A stretch of 64,000 bases of DNA, taken from positions 1,984,001-2,048,000 of the forward strand of contig JAQFWX010000003.1 of assembly GCA_027605045.1 (NCBI GenBank). The letters run 5' to 3'. Position 1 is the stretch's first letter; every line of letters starts with the position of its first letter. This document shows, piece after piece, positions 37,073 to 49,154 of the stretch. Source of the DNA: Phallus indusiatus (taxonomy: Eukaryota; Basidiomycota; Agaricomycetes; Phallales; Phallaceae). The translations under genes were made by a program, and so were the position numbers. The notes beneath the pieces are model-generated. The model did not search any database. It was not told where the DNA came from and saw only the letters and a program-made list of their open reading frames with translations.

Positions 37073-37760
37073 TTAATTCCTCCAATTACCCTGCAGCGCG
37101 GCAGATTCAAGCATCGAGGCTACCTTCACAATAAATCCTCTCTCGTCCCAATTCTGGCGAACAAGGAACTTCCACGCTTGTACTATCACGGATGGCGTAT
37201 AGAAAATCCCAAAGAACGAGGTAAACCATTCTGTAAAGCTGAAAAGATCCGTTATCAGGTTGGGAGGTATGTATTCCGATACCAATTCGCTTCCGTCGGC
37301 GTGATAGGTGAGATAAGTGAGACCATGCGGAAACAGCCCGCCAAATGAGATGACGACCCTGGATTGTTAATTAATATACTGAATAAACGAAGTCGATTCT
37401 GTTGCATAAACATCAGCAGGACTATAGGGGCTGTAGGCTGCAGCTGTTCTTGTGAAAGATCCCGGGCACACCATCGATAAATAGGGGAGATGTCCCTACA
37501 TTTTTTCCAAAGGAACCGACTTGTCATCTGGCTAGCATTCTTGTGTGAATGATCTCCATAATTCATTTAGGCATCGTATTGCACATCCTCTGGCTTTGCG
37601 CGTTTCGGGCTGGTATTGCATATCATGACATTTAGCGGGGACAATCCGCGAGGTATCAATTAGCTCACCTTGACCAGTAACTTCGGAAAGTGAATTATCT
37701 TGTATTCGTTTTGGTTTATGGAATGGATCCTGACAACAGCGCGTCAATAACCAAGGTCAT
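37073..37760 (-). pseudogene. DUF6535 C-terminal pseudogene fragment
   Basis: Minus-strand pieces in different frames read CLNELWRSF, then CRDISPIYRWCARDL and APIVLLMFMQQNRLRLFSIL. These line up with the intact gene's CFDLTPIIRWCSQDQ and APIISLLFMPQNRTSLLTVL (8812-8930). Further on, FGIFYTPSVIVQAWKFLV corresponds to FSDDDSILVQAWMLFVL. Frame changes and missing start, membrane and domain exons show it is a decayed partial duplicate. Confidence 0.7.
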
Positions 37761-38887
37761 ATACCACCTAAAAACCGACGAGAAAATAAGAGAGATCACT
37801 CACAACTTACTCTTTGGAAGCACATTGAATTGGCGTTGTCAACGACATCCACTCTAGCCCTGTTTGCTAGCAGTAATACACTGCATTTGGGGGAGGGAGA
37901 GTGGGATGTAACTCTATTGGCAATGGATGAATGTGGCAATGGAGAAGGAATACAGTTTGTGACTGTCACTTTCGCATCTTATATAGCATAAAAAATGTCT
38001 CTAGGTTTCGCTATCTCCACAACACCGGGAACTTGTGGAAACCACCATACATATAAAAATATTATCAACAACCTTTATTTCCACATTCCTAAATCTCTAC
38101 TATATCTACATCGCCATTACATTCACATCTCAGACGCGTCGAAGAGTTTTTCCTTTTCGATATTTCCTGCCTTAGCGGGTTAGATTCAAAAGTGAATATT
38201 GTCCGCGCGCGGCGCAACTTGGTTCAATTTTGAGTCCGTGGGGGCGGGGTTTGAAATTTGAATATTAGATTACTTGCCGCTGACACCGTAACATTCTGAA
38301 TATCTGATTTGATGTTTTCATCACTCAATTGCATTATTGACGGTTCGGATTCTGTTCGTTTCACATGTAAGCCGAAAAAGAACTGACCTATCAGCGTATT
38401 CAAGCAAAATATGATTTGACCGCCATCGTCGGCCTGCTTAGGTCTCGTTCTCACTTTGCATTTCCACGCCGTATTTTCTAACACCTGCAGGGAGTAGGGT
38501 GGTCTCTCCCTCCTGAGCACAGGTCGTCACTCAAAGTTAACCCCCCGTGCGTGAGAAAGTGAGATGAAACAGGACATTTAACTCCAGATATTAATCACCT
38601 GTTCGCCTCTGTTCACACAGCCTGGATTCCATCCCATATGTTGCGAACGACTAGCCGCTTTCCTGTCTATCGGTATGCCCACACACGGCGGACTTCTCTG
38701 AGAAGTGCATATCCATATGGAAGAATAATTCAAGGAAGCAATTGAAACTAGTTGAGAATTCCTAGAAAGGTTCAAGGATGAGACGCTCACAAGGCGTCTC
38801 TCATTCAGTTTTCATCCACCCATCCCAAGTTCTCATGCTCTTAATGTAAGTCGTACTGCAACCTTGAGTTTTCAGCCTTTTAACTAA
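37761..38887. other. Spacer before the NACHT gene
   Basis: AT-rich with no supported gene. A poorly conserved open frame at 38224-38520 (minus) has no recognisable feature. The NACHT promoter should lie at its right end. Confidence 0.4.
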
Positions 38888-41800
38888 ATGTCTAGGGGAG
38901 GTGTGAAAATATCTAGTAAGTATTTGTGTTCCTTTAAGTTTCAATTAACTCATTCCGACATAGATATTTGCTTGTATAATCCTCCTCCATCCTCATGGAA
39001 GAGTGATCCCAATTTTCAAATCAAGATCAAGCATAATAATGAAACAAAATCGAGCGGCAGAAGCGCGGCTAAGAAAGGCGATTCTGATAGCACCTTCCGT
39101 GTAACTTGGAAAGAATCTTTTGTTTTGTGAGTGTGAGACTATTATATCTCTTTGTGCTATCTCATGTTCGGATTCAGTGCAGGTGATATTAGCGATGACT
39201 CTCTGCTAACCTTCACCGTTTTTCGACCCCATCGACTCTTTCCAATTAAACTCGGGTCATCCACACAACGGATTGTTGATGTAATGAAAATGAGAAGCAA
39301 ATCTCGTTAGTGTTTTAAAAACTATTGTTGCAACTCTGTCTAGACGATTGCAGGATCATGCAAGGTGGAAATTGCTACGAATCTTCATATATCATTCAAC
39401 ATCGAAGATTTATCTGACGCTGTTCCCCAAATGGTAAGCGAGGCATCGGAAGCGATGGCAAACCTCTTACACATGAACGTTCTGGCTGAGCCTTCCGAAA
39501 ACACCTGGTCCTCGTTTCTCCGCCTATTTCAGATCTTCATGAACGCATTGGATAATGTCTCCCAGGTAAATCCGGAATACGTGTATAACTGCCACTCCAC
39601 TAATTGCTACAGATAAACCCATACGTGAAATTAGCGTGGTCGATTCTGTCCGTTATTCCGAAGGCAAGTGCGCACGTTTATAAAACTAGACTTGGAACGA
39701 CATGGGTTTTAACACTTTGTCAGACCATCATAGTGGAGAACAGCCGAAATGAAAAGGTTGTACTATTATACGAAAAGTTAAAGAACATTTATGAGTACAT
39801 AACGGATGCGGAACGGCTATTTGAGTTTACTACTAGTACCAAACACTCTACGACACTCTGTGTGCTAGCCCAGCAAACCGTGGAATGCGCTTATTTCATA
39901 CGAGCGTACAGCACGAGAAATATAGGTTAGGTTTGATTAATTATAACTATGAGGTTTACTTACATGTTGTAGTCAAAAACATGATAATAGGAGTCGGAGG
40001 CGGCACGGACGACAAAATTCAGGAATTTAACTACAAACTTGATCACCTCAAGAATGTTCTTATGGATTCCATTGTCCTTGAAACCAATATCGTGACACTT
40101 CGTATATCCAAGCGAATTGATGTACAAAGTAAGATCACCTTTGCATCATACTTAAGAGTAATTCTCAATGACTATCTACATCAGGGGACTTAACTCTGCT
40201 GGAAGGCATGCCTTATGAATCCGACGCCGGTTTTATTCCAAGTAAACGATGCTTTCCAGGCACCCGTCAGACATTGATCGACGAGATACTGAAATGGGTC
40301 AACGATGTCACATTGCCCCAAGTCCTTGTCATTAGCGGACAGGCAGGAACAGGAAAGTCGGCCGTTGCACATACCATTGCTGGGCTTTTTCGGGAGCAGA
40401 ATCGACTCGGGTCCATCTTCTGTTTCGACAGAAGCTACAAAGATCGGCGCAAATATATATTCAGCACTATTTCTCGCGATTTGGCTGACGGCGATGACAT
40501 GTGGCATCGAGAGCTGGTGAAAGTCATTGACAAGGCTGCGGTTGGGAAGACCAAGGATCCCAAAATACAATTTGACGAACTTATTCTGAAACCTTCAAGT
40601 GAGGTTAAGACTGTAGGGCCTGTCGTCATTATTATCGATGCTTTGGACGAAAGTGGAGACCGCAAGGATCGGAGGGAAATTCTGGGCCTGTTGTTTGACG
40701 GATGTTCCAAGCTTCCGAAGAACTATCGGGTTATCATTACTTCTCGTCCTGAACAGGACATTGAACTCAAGTGCCAAGACTCAAACATTGTCTACAAAGG
40801 GATGTGCGATATTAGCGTGGGAGAAGCGCGCTGTGACATCCAAACCTATTTTTCAATCTGCCTCGCTCCGATATCATCGATTTTGGACGAGATAGACAAA
40901 CGTTGGTGCAACATATTGGTCGAATGTGCTGAGAATCTTTTCCAATGGGCACAAACTGCCTGCCAATTCATCGACCCTACTGCCAAACATCCAAAACTAA
41001 TCAAGGAAAAATGGGAAACATGTGTCTCGGGAGCATCCTTATCGTTACATGGATTGTATCGCCAAATCATCTTGAGTCAATCGGAGTCCTATAGTGTCGG
41101 GTTCATGAATGACTTCAGAATAATAGTGGGCGCAATTATCACGGCTCGTGAACCTCTCACAATACACGCTTTGGAAGAAATCTTTCGGGATATCAGAGAC
41201 GTCAAGACAACACTACTTCCTTTCGGCTCTCTTTTTGTTGGCATACACAAATCATCTACTCCAATCCGACCGCTTCACAGTTCGCTCTTTGACTTTTTCA
41301 TGGATAAGGAAAACACCGAGTATCATATTGACACATCGGATCAAAGCGTTATGACAAACGCATGTCTGAAGTTGATGGACAGAATGCTCTGTTTCAATAT
41401 CTGTCAACTAGAGACATCGCACTTGCCTGATCGACGGGTACCTGGCTTTGATTTGCGCGTCAAAGGGGCCATTCCATTGCACTTGTCCTACTCATGTCGA
41501 TTTTGGACATTTCATCTCCAATCGTCGGTCTGTAGTCCGGATCTCATCCGCGGAGTTCGGAGCTTAATGAACTTTAACCTATTATACCTATTCGAAATAC
41601 TCAGTCTACTCGGTAAAATGGAGGAAGGTTGCGTAGCAATGCGAATATTGGCAAATTGGTGTATTGTCAGTTGTACTTTTGTCCTCATATGTTCCTTTGT
41701 AATTGACTAATTTTTAGGATGCAGATAAAGACTTGGCAGCCGATGCGATGGATGCATGGAAGTTTGGATATGAGTTTGGAAATATGATTATGGAGAGCAC

Positions 41801-44280
41801 CCCGCATCTTTATCTATCGGCCCTTCCCTTTACTCCTCGCGACTCGTTTATATCCAAGCAATACCTTTCATCATATCCTGGACTTTTTACATTCGACATC
41901 GGCGAACCCGTCCAGTCTTCTCGCAACATTGATATCGTGCGAAAATACACTTCTGGACAACCCACGGTACTTGCTTTTTCTCCGAAAAACAACTATTTGG
42001 CAACCGGATCCTCCTGTGGTGAATTCTGGGTATGGAATTATGTAACAGAAGAGTTGGTTTATCAATATCGGACTCATAATGAGGCTTCAATCTGTGACAT
42101 TATATTTTCTCCTGATGGCGAATTGGTCTACTGCTGTTTTCGCACATCGAGGATTCTGTGTTGGAATATCAAAACGGGGACAGACCACATATGGTTTGAC
42201 GACTCAAACGATCCGATAATTGATGAAAAATCGTTTTTTACTGTCTCACCGAACGGGCGTTTCGTAGCTATTTGGGTGAAAAACGACGGCTTTATTCACG
42301 ATCTGGAAACAAATGAAGTTCTCAAAAGATTTAAACGCTTGGATCATCACAATTCTCTTGCCAAGTTTTCGCCTAATGGAGACTTCGTTGCTTTTTTTGG
42401 AGCACCTCATGTGTGGGTTTGGAACATTCGGACAAGCGAAATGGTCCTAACCGAGAGTGGATTCCAAAAGGATTTAACACTAACTAACGATCACATTGCA
42501 ACTGTATCAGTCTCTAACATGATACGAATTTGGGATATACGAACGAGCACTATGATTGCGGAGATTGGAGACAAGAACTTTATCGACTTCTTCCGGTTGT
42601 CCCCTGACGGACAATATGTCCTCTCTTCTCTCGGAAACGCGTGCTCGCTCTGGAGCATTTCGACAGGTAAACCAATCAGTCAATCATCGCTGGACGATCG
42701 CATTTGTTGTCTAAGTTTCTCCCATGACTCAACATCAATTGCATTGGGTACAATGGACGGGACGATTAGCGTTCACCAGCGTAATGACCCATCCATCCAA
42801 CAAAATAGCTCGCAAGCTGTGCGTAATGACAACGTTCCGGATCAACTTTTGCTGAGCGGGAGATATCTTATTCTGTTTTACAACGTAGCGTATCATCGTT
42901 TTCGCCTTCAGGTTTGGGATACCTCTACAACCAATGCTATAATCTTCGAAACCGAGCTTTTGGGCAGTCGGGAGACTGTTACATTTTTTCTTGACGAGCA
43001 ACACACCCACGTCGCGTACTGGGCAAAGCATGGACTCTGCCTCTGGGATTATATTCAGGGAGAGGTTATTTTAGATTCTGGGGACCCAGTAAACCACTTT
43101 TCGATATGGACGACGCATGCACTGGCCTCTTCAGACAACTACCTTATCAGTATCGTAGGAGGGATCATCAAAGTATGGGACATACGTACCCGTAACTTGA
43201 TCCTTGGCCCATATAAGGCAGGTCCAGACTATCAACTATCCAAACTTTTTCTCGCTGGTAGCAAGCTCGTTGTTACTGATGTCGACTCAATCATCGAAAT
43301 TCGAGACTGTGAATCTGGTCACATCCTGGGAGGGCCCTTTAAAAAAAAGAATGATGCGCGCATAGTTGCTTTCTCCGCAAAAGAGACGCATATTGCTTGT
43401 ATATCGCGGCGAGGAATCGAGATATTGGATGCATCAACAGGGGCGAAGGTAAACTGGATACCATTTAGTCGTCACAATTCCCACAAACTATCCGCAAATC
43501 AAAAGTACGTTATGTGGTTGGACAACGAAACACTGAAAATCTTTGACATGGACACTGAAATGTTACTCAATGGTCCGCCCTTACGTCAAAATACCGCGGC
43601 CGGGATGATGTTTTGGTTTTCCACTGATTCGAGCCATATTATAACTGCGACTCATACGGATTGCTTTAAAAAGGCTACACATCTAAGCATCTGGAACATT
43701 CAAGAACAAAAGCTAACCATCGAACCAATTTGGATCGCGCTAGAACCAAGCTGCATATGTGCCGTGGATTTGAACAATGGACGCCTTGGGCTTTCGGTCA
43801 GCAGCCACTCATTGACATATCGTTCCATTGCAATCTGGGATATGGATGCATATAAGAAAATGTCCGCTTTGTATTTCTCTCGTCACAATATTCCACAAAA
43901 CCCCGTTGGTACCAGTTCCAAAGCTAAACGGTGTGTCTTCATGAAACGTTGCTTATTCTCGAATCTTGACCCTTTGCTTAACAAGATTACCATTATCACC
44001 AAGTGGATCAACGAAAAAAAATGCCGATGAAATAAATGCAGTGTTGAATTATGCACAGAGGGCTTGGAAAAAGGCTTCGCTCCCAGCTTCCGCTGCGATA
44101 TACGGTGGCTGGGTGTATGGATTGCATAATGAGTTGTTATTTTGGGTTCCAAACAAAAGGAGAGAAGGTTTCTGGTTCCCATGCACGATGCATGTACCAT
44201 GCCACGATGTCACCAAACTCAATTTTGACAAATTTGTACATGGTGCTCGATGGACAAACTGCCGGAGACAAATCAAGTAA
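38888..44280 (+). CDS. NACHT-WD40 STAND protein with C2-like N-terminus (NLR-like)
   Basis: A STAND ATPase of the architecture used by fungal NLR-like proteins, in which ligand sensing by C-terminal repeats triggers NTP-dependent oligomerisation. Short exons from 38888 give a C2-like region (DPNFQIKIKHNNETK ... WKESFVF ... SLLTFTVF) and a helical segment (39360-40170). The NACHT exon has Walker A GQAGTGKSA (near 40350), Walker B VVIIIDALDES (near 40630) and the sensor-like VIITSRPE. After an intron at about 41660-41718 a long exon (to 44030) carries degenerate WD40 repeats, with repeated FSPDG/FSPNG and ending in W-x-x-x-T blocks. The family's typical C-terminal cap, GGWVYGLHNELLFWVP ... FVHGARWTNC, lies in another frame ending at 44280. 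It is reached by a one-base shift at the A8 run near 44018-44025 or by an unresolved intron. Confidence 0.8.
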
Positions 44281-46346
44281 CCTGGGTGATCTGAGTGGAA
44301 TCATGTATATAATTGGAATGATATTTATAAAATATGTTATATGATTGATTACTTCCCTAGGCAATAAAATAATTTAAAATAACACAACCTGTGCACTGGT
44401 ATGTACTAGTACGATTCCATAATGTCAGAAGACCGAAATTCGAAATTGATTCATAAGTGAGTGCTACAAAAAGGTGTTGAGGAGTCAGAAAGCGTGTTAT
44501 GGCTAAGCATTTTGAGATGTTCAAAGGTCGTTAGCAAGAGTCCCATTATCTCCAGAAAAAGAGGCACTACCTTCGAAAAACAAAAAACCATTCCGGAATT
44601 ACTACTAGTGTTTTTCTGCTGGATTCGATAGAAGGGTCTTGACAATACTTAATTAAATAAGCTTCAAAAACTTAGTACGCACATCAGTCCTAAAAACAAA
44701 GAAGGCGTAATCCAAAATTGACGTGATCGCTTTTTTCTCGCTTTCTGCTCATTTCTCGTTTTTCACTTTTGGAATGATAAGACGGCAAGCTGCGCTGACA
44801 GCAAAGACGTCAGTAGATCAATAAAGATCGCGCGAGAGGATGACCGAGAAATTTCAAAAAAAGGCCTATGCCTGAAGTCCGGACTCCCGGAGGATGATCT
44901 ATAATCAGAAAATGAGGGGGATCAAATACAGATAGACTAAATCAAAATAAACAAAGAACGAAACAAAGAAATGATAAAGAAACGAGAAAGGAAGAGGAGA
45001 CAGAAAGAGGGAAAGAAAGGAAGGCAAACGAAAGAAAGGAGCGCCCGTGAACGAGCAAAATGGACTCCGACGAGCGCTAAGCACACGTACGGCTGCATTT
45101 CCTCGCCCGTCCTAGTCAACTTTATTTCACTTCTTAACTTAGCTGGCAACCCAAACTCAACTCTTAACTTTCAACTCAAACTCTCAACTTGGTCATCTAT
45201 GAGGATCTAAGGGCGGTAGCCTAGTGGCAGGAACGGCTGTGAATTTCCGTCCACATTACCTGACTCAACGACCAGTTTGCATGGACACCGAGCCTGTCGG
45301 TTCCTGCCCCTTCTGCAGGGCTCTTCCTGAGCAGCGAAGGAGCGTCTGACGAGGATGGATCACAACTTACCTTCACCGGATGAGTCCAGACTCCTACCCA
45401 GCCGCTTTTTGCGTTATGGCTCACAGTCCGAGCCCGTTGTTATATATGAGATAGGCGAAGGCCGACTTTGCGGCAGAGACCAAAGCTTGAGAGAAGGCGC
45501 CAGGCATGGCACTATTGCATGTCGCTCTCTCCATCGCACTCGAGCTAGGTGACATCCTACTAGTAGTGTCGTCACCATCAATCCTTACCATCGTGCTTTC
45601 GGACGGTGTCCGAATTCGCCGAGCAAGAGCCGCGTTTCTGAGCACAGCCCCCAGCCTATCACAAATACCGTCATGTGGAGCGAGACGAGGCAGGAAAGCC
45701 CATACATGGTGAGCAATTGTAATAAAATATATTGAAAACTAAATATGTCCATGTAAGTAAGAACTGAATATGGAGACGGTGACGAAGGGATGGAGGACAA
45801 ACACGACGGTTTTGTCTGTATGGTGCTCGTCGGAGTACTCCATTGATTTTGTCGCTTACGGATGTAAGCCTTTTTTGCTTTCGCATTTCTGGTATGTTTT
45901 TTATATCCACTATTTTAATACACTTGCCTGTAGCCTGACTTGTGATTCAGCGAGGCGAATCTGTCAGATTACAGCGGTGGTGTCACGGTTTTTTTTTCAT
46001 ATCATCAACGACACGACAATACGCGGTGTAATTTTCAAGAAAAAAAAATGAATGGCGAGTTTCTTTTCCACCCGTTCTCATTATTTCCAGTCTACCATGG
46101 CGAAAATGTGCACTCCAGCGCTGAAGTACTGAACAGGCACACAGTGCGATTACGCCTGTCGGCGCTGCATACTGAAGGATCGGATTGAAACATCGTTCGG
46201 GGCGACTACGATTATAGGCCAGTGATGGGAACGAGGCGTGATTAGTCGAATGTGGGTTTTTTTTTCCAGAAAATATTCGCAGTGTAGTAATTAATGTACA
46301 GTCCTGTATCTAGTTTCAATATTAATTTTATAAGACCTTCAACATG
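44281..46346. other. Intergenic region after the NACHT gene
   Basis: A purine-rich run (GAAAGAAAGGAAGG type) spans about 44940-45040. A region of higher GC (45040-45720) has open frames on both strands but no recognised domain. A TAGCCTAGTGG motif is noted separately. A short TAAGACCTTCAACATG segment leads into the transposon at 46356. Confidence 0.4.
45217..45227 (+). promoter_or_regulatory. Pol III A-box-like motif (possible SINE or tRNA relict)
   Basis: TAGCCTAGTGG fits the A-box consensus TRGYNNARNNG and follows GGGCGG, as in a tRNA 5' half. The only B-box-like GGTTC (45299) is about 70 nt downstream and off consensus. A tRNA-derived SINE is possible but unproven. Confidence 0.2.
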
Positions 46347-46355
46347 TAATCAGCT

Positions 46356-46917
46356 TAAGGCTCTCAACGGGTTAGAGGTCGCACAGGTTTAACCCGCAGG
46401 TACCTGTATCCGTACCCGCAGGTCACGGGTACCCATCACACAGGTACCCGGCGCCTAATTGACCCGGGTCGGGTACAGGTAGCCATTTTCGAAACCACGG
46501 GTACCCGTGCTAACCCGCCCTATAAGACATAGTGACAGGTGGGTGATTTTCGAGTGGTGTTTGTCGTGATTTTTTTTTAATTTTGGCTCTAGAGAGCTCA
46601 AATCTTACTTAAAATGGAAATAAAAAAATATGCCAACAATATTTTTTAATTCTCTACAAGATAAGTTGGGCGCTTAAATAAGCGCCCATCTCGCTTAATA
46701 ACTTAATCTAGTAACATCTAGTCACACGTGACATTACCTGCAGGTAACACACAGGTACCTGCAGATTACCTGTTGTCACAGGTTGACCTGCCTACCCGCA
46801 GGTTGTCACGTGACCCGCGGGTTGAAACCCGGGTCAGGTCGAGGATACCCAAATTTTTGACACTGACCCGCGGGTACGGGTACCCGTACCTGCGGATCCA
46901 ACCCGTTGAGAGCCTTA
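46356..46917. mobile_element. Non-autonomous TIR transposon (MITE-like), 562 bp, 9-bp TSD
   Basis: The ends are perfect 18-bp inverted repeats: TAAGGCTCTCAACGGGTT at 46356 and its complement ending at 46917. Both sides carry the 9-bp direct repeat TAATCAGCT (46347-46355 and 46918-46926). The interior is dominated by reiterated, inverted GGTACCCG / CGCAGGT motifs near both ends and AT-rich sequence in the middle. No transposase is present. A 9-bp duplication with TIRs is typical of Mutator-like elements. hAT elements give 8 bp, and the 9-bp match is symmetrical here only with TAAGG as the terminus. Confidence 0.85.
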
Positions 46918-46926
46918 TAATCAGCT

Positions 46927-47812
46927 GAATTGTAGGAGTCAGTAGAGACTGTTGGTTTGGAAGTTGGAACAAAGTGCGATGTAAGCTACATTGTACAAAA
47001 GTACACCATTTTTGTTAATCTGATTTTGTCCTGTAGGAATGGCTTGTGTTCAAGCCTGTTATGATAGTTAATTACAGCAATGTAAAGGTAACAGTGGCAC
47101 TGTATCAATGTCAGGTATCGACCAGGATGGATATGCCATGTATGAGGGCTAGTCGACAATTCAAGACATCGAGAAAACAGAATAAAGATTGCAGCATCTT
47201 AATAGTTAGGGCTTTAGCAGTAGATATTTTAAATGGGGACTTACTGCAAATCTTCCCGTGGAACCTAGAATGGGCGAATGGGTCCTCCCACCATAAGGGG
47301 TGGGGAAAGGGTACAATGATGTTCCCAGAAAAATGAGAAGAGCTGGAAACTATAAAAAAGGATGATGTTAGGATTGAAAATAAAGCGGAAAATATTCTCA
47401 AACTTACCCGGGCAAATTATGAGGTCCCGGAAGGCTTACAAGATCCGCGGCCCCTCTAGACAAGGAGGAAAACCAGGTGGCGGCAATAGGCTCTATTCCC
47501 AATAAAAAGACGAAGACGGGAACTGTTCTAACGGAAGATATCGGTCTCAAGGATAACATTGAATTGAGGAATGAGCTTACCGAGTGTCAAACCAATGTTC
47601 AGGAGTTGATATTTGGCGACATGACGGATATAGGGGGTGGCACTAATTTTGGGGGCGTAAACTAAGAAAACGCAATATTTCCAAAGGAAAAATGGGCACG
47701 CAAAGGTGTTTTGAAACTCGAAGAATGTTCAGAAATAAATGGAGAGGGAAAAAAATCAATTGACGCACCTTTAACCAGCCCAGACGAGGTAAAAATACAC
47801 CTGTCACCCGAC
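46927..47812. other. Unidentified region with possible coding relicts
   Basis: Open frames at 47046-47336 and 47477-47665 and a Lys/Glu-rich reading up to 47812 look protein-like. No family is recognised and no intact gene can be built. The stretch continues on the other side of the LTR insertion (48587 onward). Confidence 0.3.
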
Positions 47813-48581
47813 TGTTAGGGCTACTCAGCTCAGACTAGAGGGAGGGGATCCTAAGTAATATATTGGAAGATAACTATACTACTCACCTAGAGGGAGGGGA
47901 TCCTAAGAGAACAAGCTTAGGGACCCTCACTCTAGGTACAGCTACTATATACATAAAACGACGACGCGGCGTGCGGCCCTGACACAGCTAAGTGCCAGGC
48001 GCCCAAGCCGAGCCTAAGCAGCGCGCAACGCGCGCGAGTAGAGAAGGTGAAATATAGACGGAGAGAACAAACAGATGGTAGAGGTAATGCACGGGAAATA
48101 TAAATAAGATAGAAATAGATATATACCGATGATAATAAATAAGGAAAAATGAGGGGACGCGGTAGCTGTCAGGGTACGCTACCGCGTCCCCTCATTTTTC
48201 CTCATTTATTATCATCGGTATATATTTCCCTCTACTTTAATTATATTTCCCATATATTATCTCCACCCTCCGTTTGCTCCCTCTGTCTCTATTCCACTTT
48301 CTCTACTCGCGCGCGTTGCGCGCTCGTACCCGGTGTGACGTCGTAGGCGTCACGTCGCTTATGTTCGGTTTGGGCGTCTGGCACTTAGCTGTGTCAGGGC
48401 CGCACGCTGCGCTATCGTTTTTCATGTATATAGTCGCTGTCCCTAGAGTGAGGGTCCCTAAGCTTGTTCTCTTAGGATCCCCTCCCTCTAGGTGAGTAGT
48501 TAGTTCTCCCCCAATATATTCTCTTAGGATCCCCTCCCTCTAGTGTGAGCTGAGTAGCCCTAACAGTAGCGTACCCTGACA
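47813..48581 (-). mobile_element. Solo LTR, family 1, reverse copy split by a nested copy
   Basis: In reverse orientation it begins TGTTAGGGCTACTCAGC at 47813 and should end ...GCGTACCCTGACA at 48581. It is flanked by the 5-bp repeat CCGAC (47808-47812 and 48582-48586). A second family member (48167-48565) is inserted in it, splitting it into 47813-48166 and 48571-48581. TG...CA ends and 5-bp TSDs identify it as a solo LTR. Two copies of GGATCCCCTCCCTCTAG lie inside the LTR. Confidence 0.9.
48167..48565 (+). mobile_element. Solo LTR, family 1, nested copy (399 bp)
   Basis: TGTCAGGGTACGCTACCGCG to GAGTAGCCCTAACA, with 5-bp TSD GTAGC (48162-48166 and 48566-48570), inserted in the oppositely oriented family member. 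The two together form a large near-palindrome around 48165. Confidence 0.9.
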
Positions 48582-48586
48582 CCGAC

Positions 48587-49149
48587 ATGATGGCACGGCC
48601 CCCAGAAAGGAATACGGGACGCGATGTAACATCTCAATGTTTGGAAAAGAATTAGACGATGAAAATACACATCTTAAAATTGAAAACTCACAGATTCAAT
48701 GATTGACAAGTGAAGAAAACCAGAGCATTATCCAGGAAGGCATCCTAATCCATGGTAACGAAAGAAAGAGCGATAGCGGCTCAAAAAAGAACGACATGTT
48801 TTATGCCTGAAGACGAGTCAGAAGACATTCAAGCACAATGTCAAACAAATTTGAGGAACTTGAGGAAATCATCCATGACATCATAAATTGTCACTTATGA
48901 CGAAATAACATTATCTAATACAACAGCGTAGAGAAAATAAGCCACGTGATATACTTATATAATAAGCGGAATCTGTTCCTGAAAGGCTCACTTTCGAGCA
49001 TTATAACACAAGGATTTGCAGATAAAATGCTGTCAAAATTTTTATCATAAATTCATCATTGCAGAAACTCACTAACTCTAGGAAAAAAGGTCTTGATTTG
49101 TTGTATTAGGTCTACACACCCTGGCCGAAGGCATGTGATCCTGCAGCTT
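48587..49149. other. Unidentified region, coiled-coil-like coding relict
   Basis: One frame reads ELDDENTHLKIENSQIQ, a stop, then LTSEENQSIIQEGI, a heptad-like pattern. Later KFEELEEIIHDI appears. Stops and frame changes show it is not an intact gene. It is probably the other half of the relict interrupted at 47813. Confidence 0.3.
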
Positions 49150-49154
49150 GGGCG

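Noticed and set aside
45211..45310. A tRNA gene
   Set aside because: Only the A-box matches. No acceptor stem, anticodon arm or proper B-box at the right distance can be drawn.
45421..45645. A minus-strand open frame in the GC-richer patch after the NACHT gene
   Set aside because: Open frames exist on both strands there, with no recognised motif or intron context.
46356..46917. hAT-type MITE with an 8-bp duplication
   Set aside because: With 8 bp the ends no longer mirror each other (TAAGG versus ATAAGG). The 9-bp duplication gives symmetrical termini.
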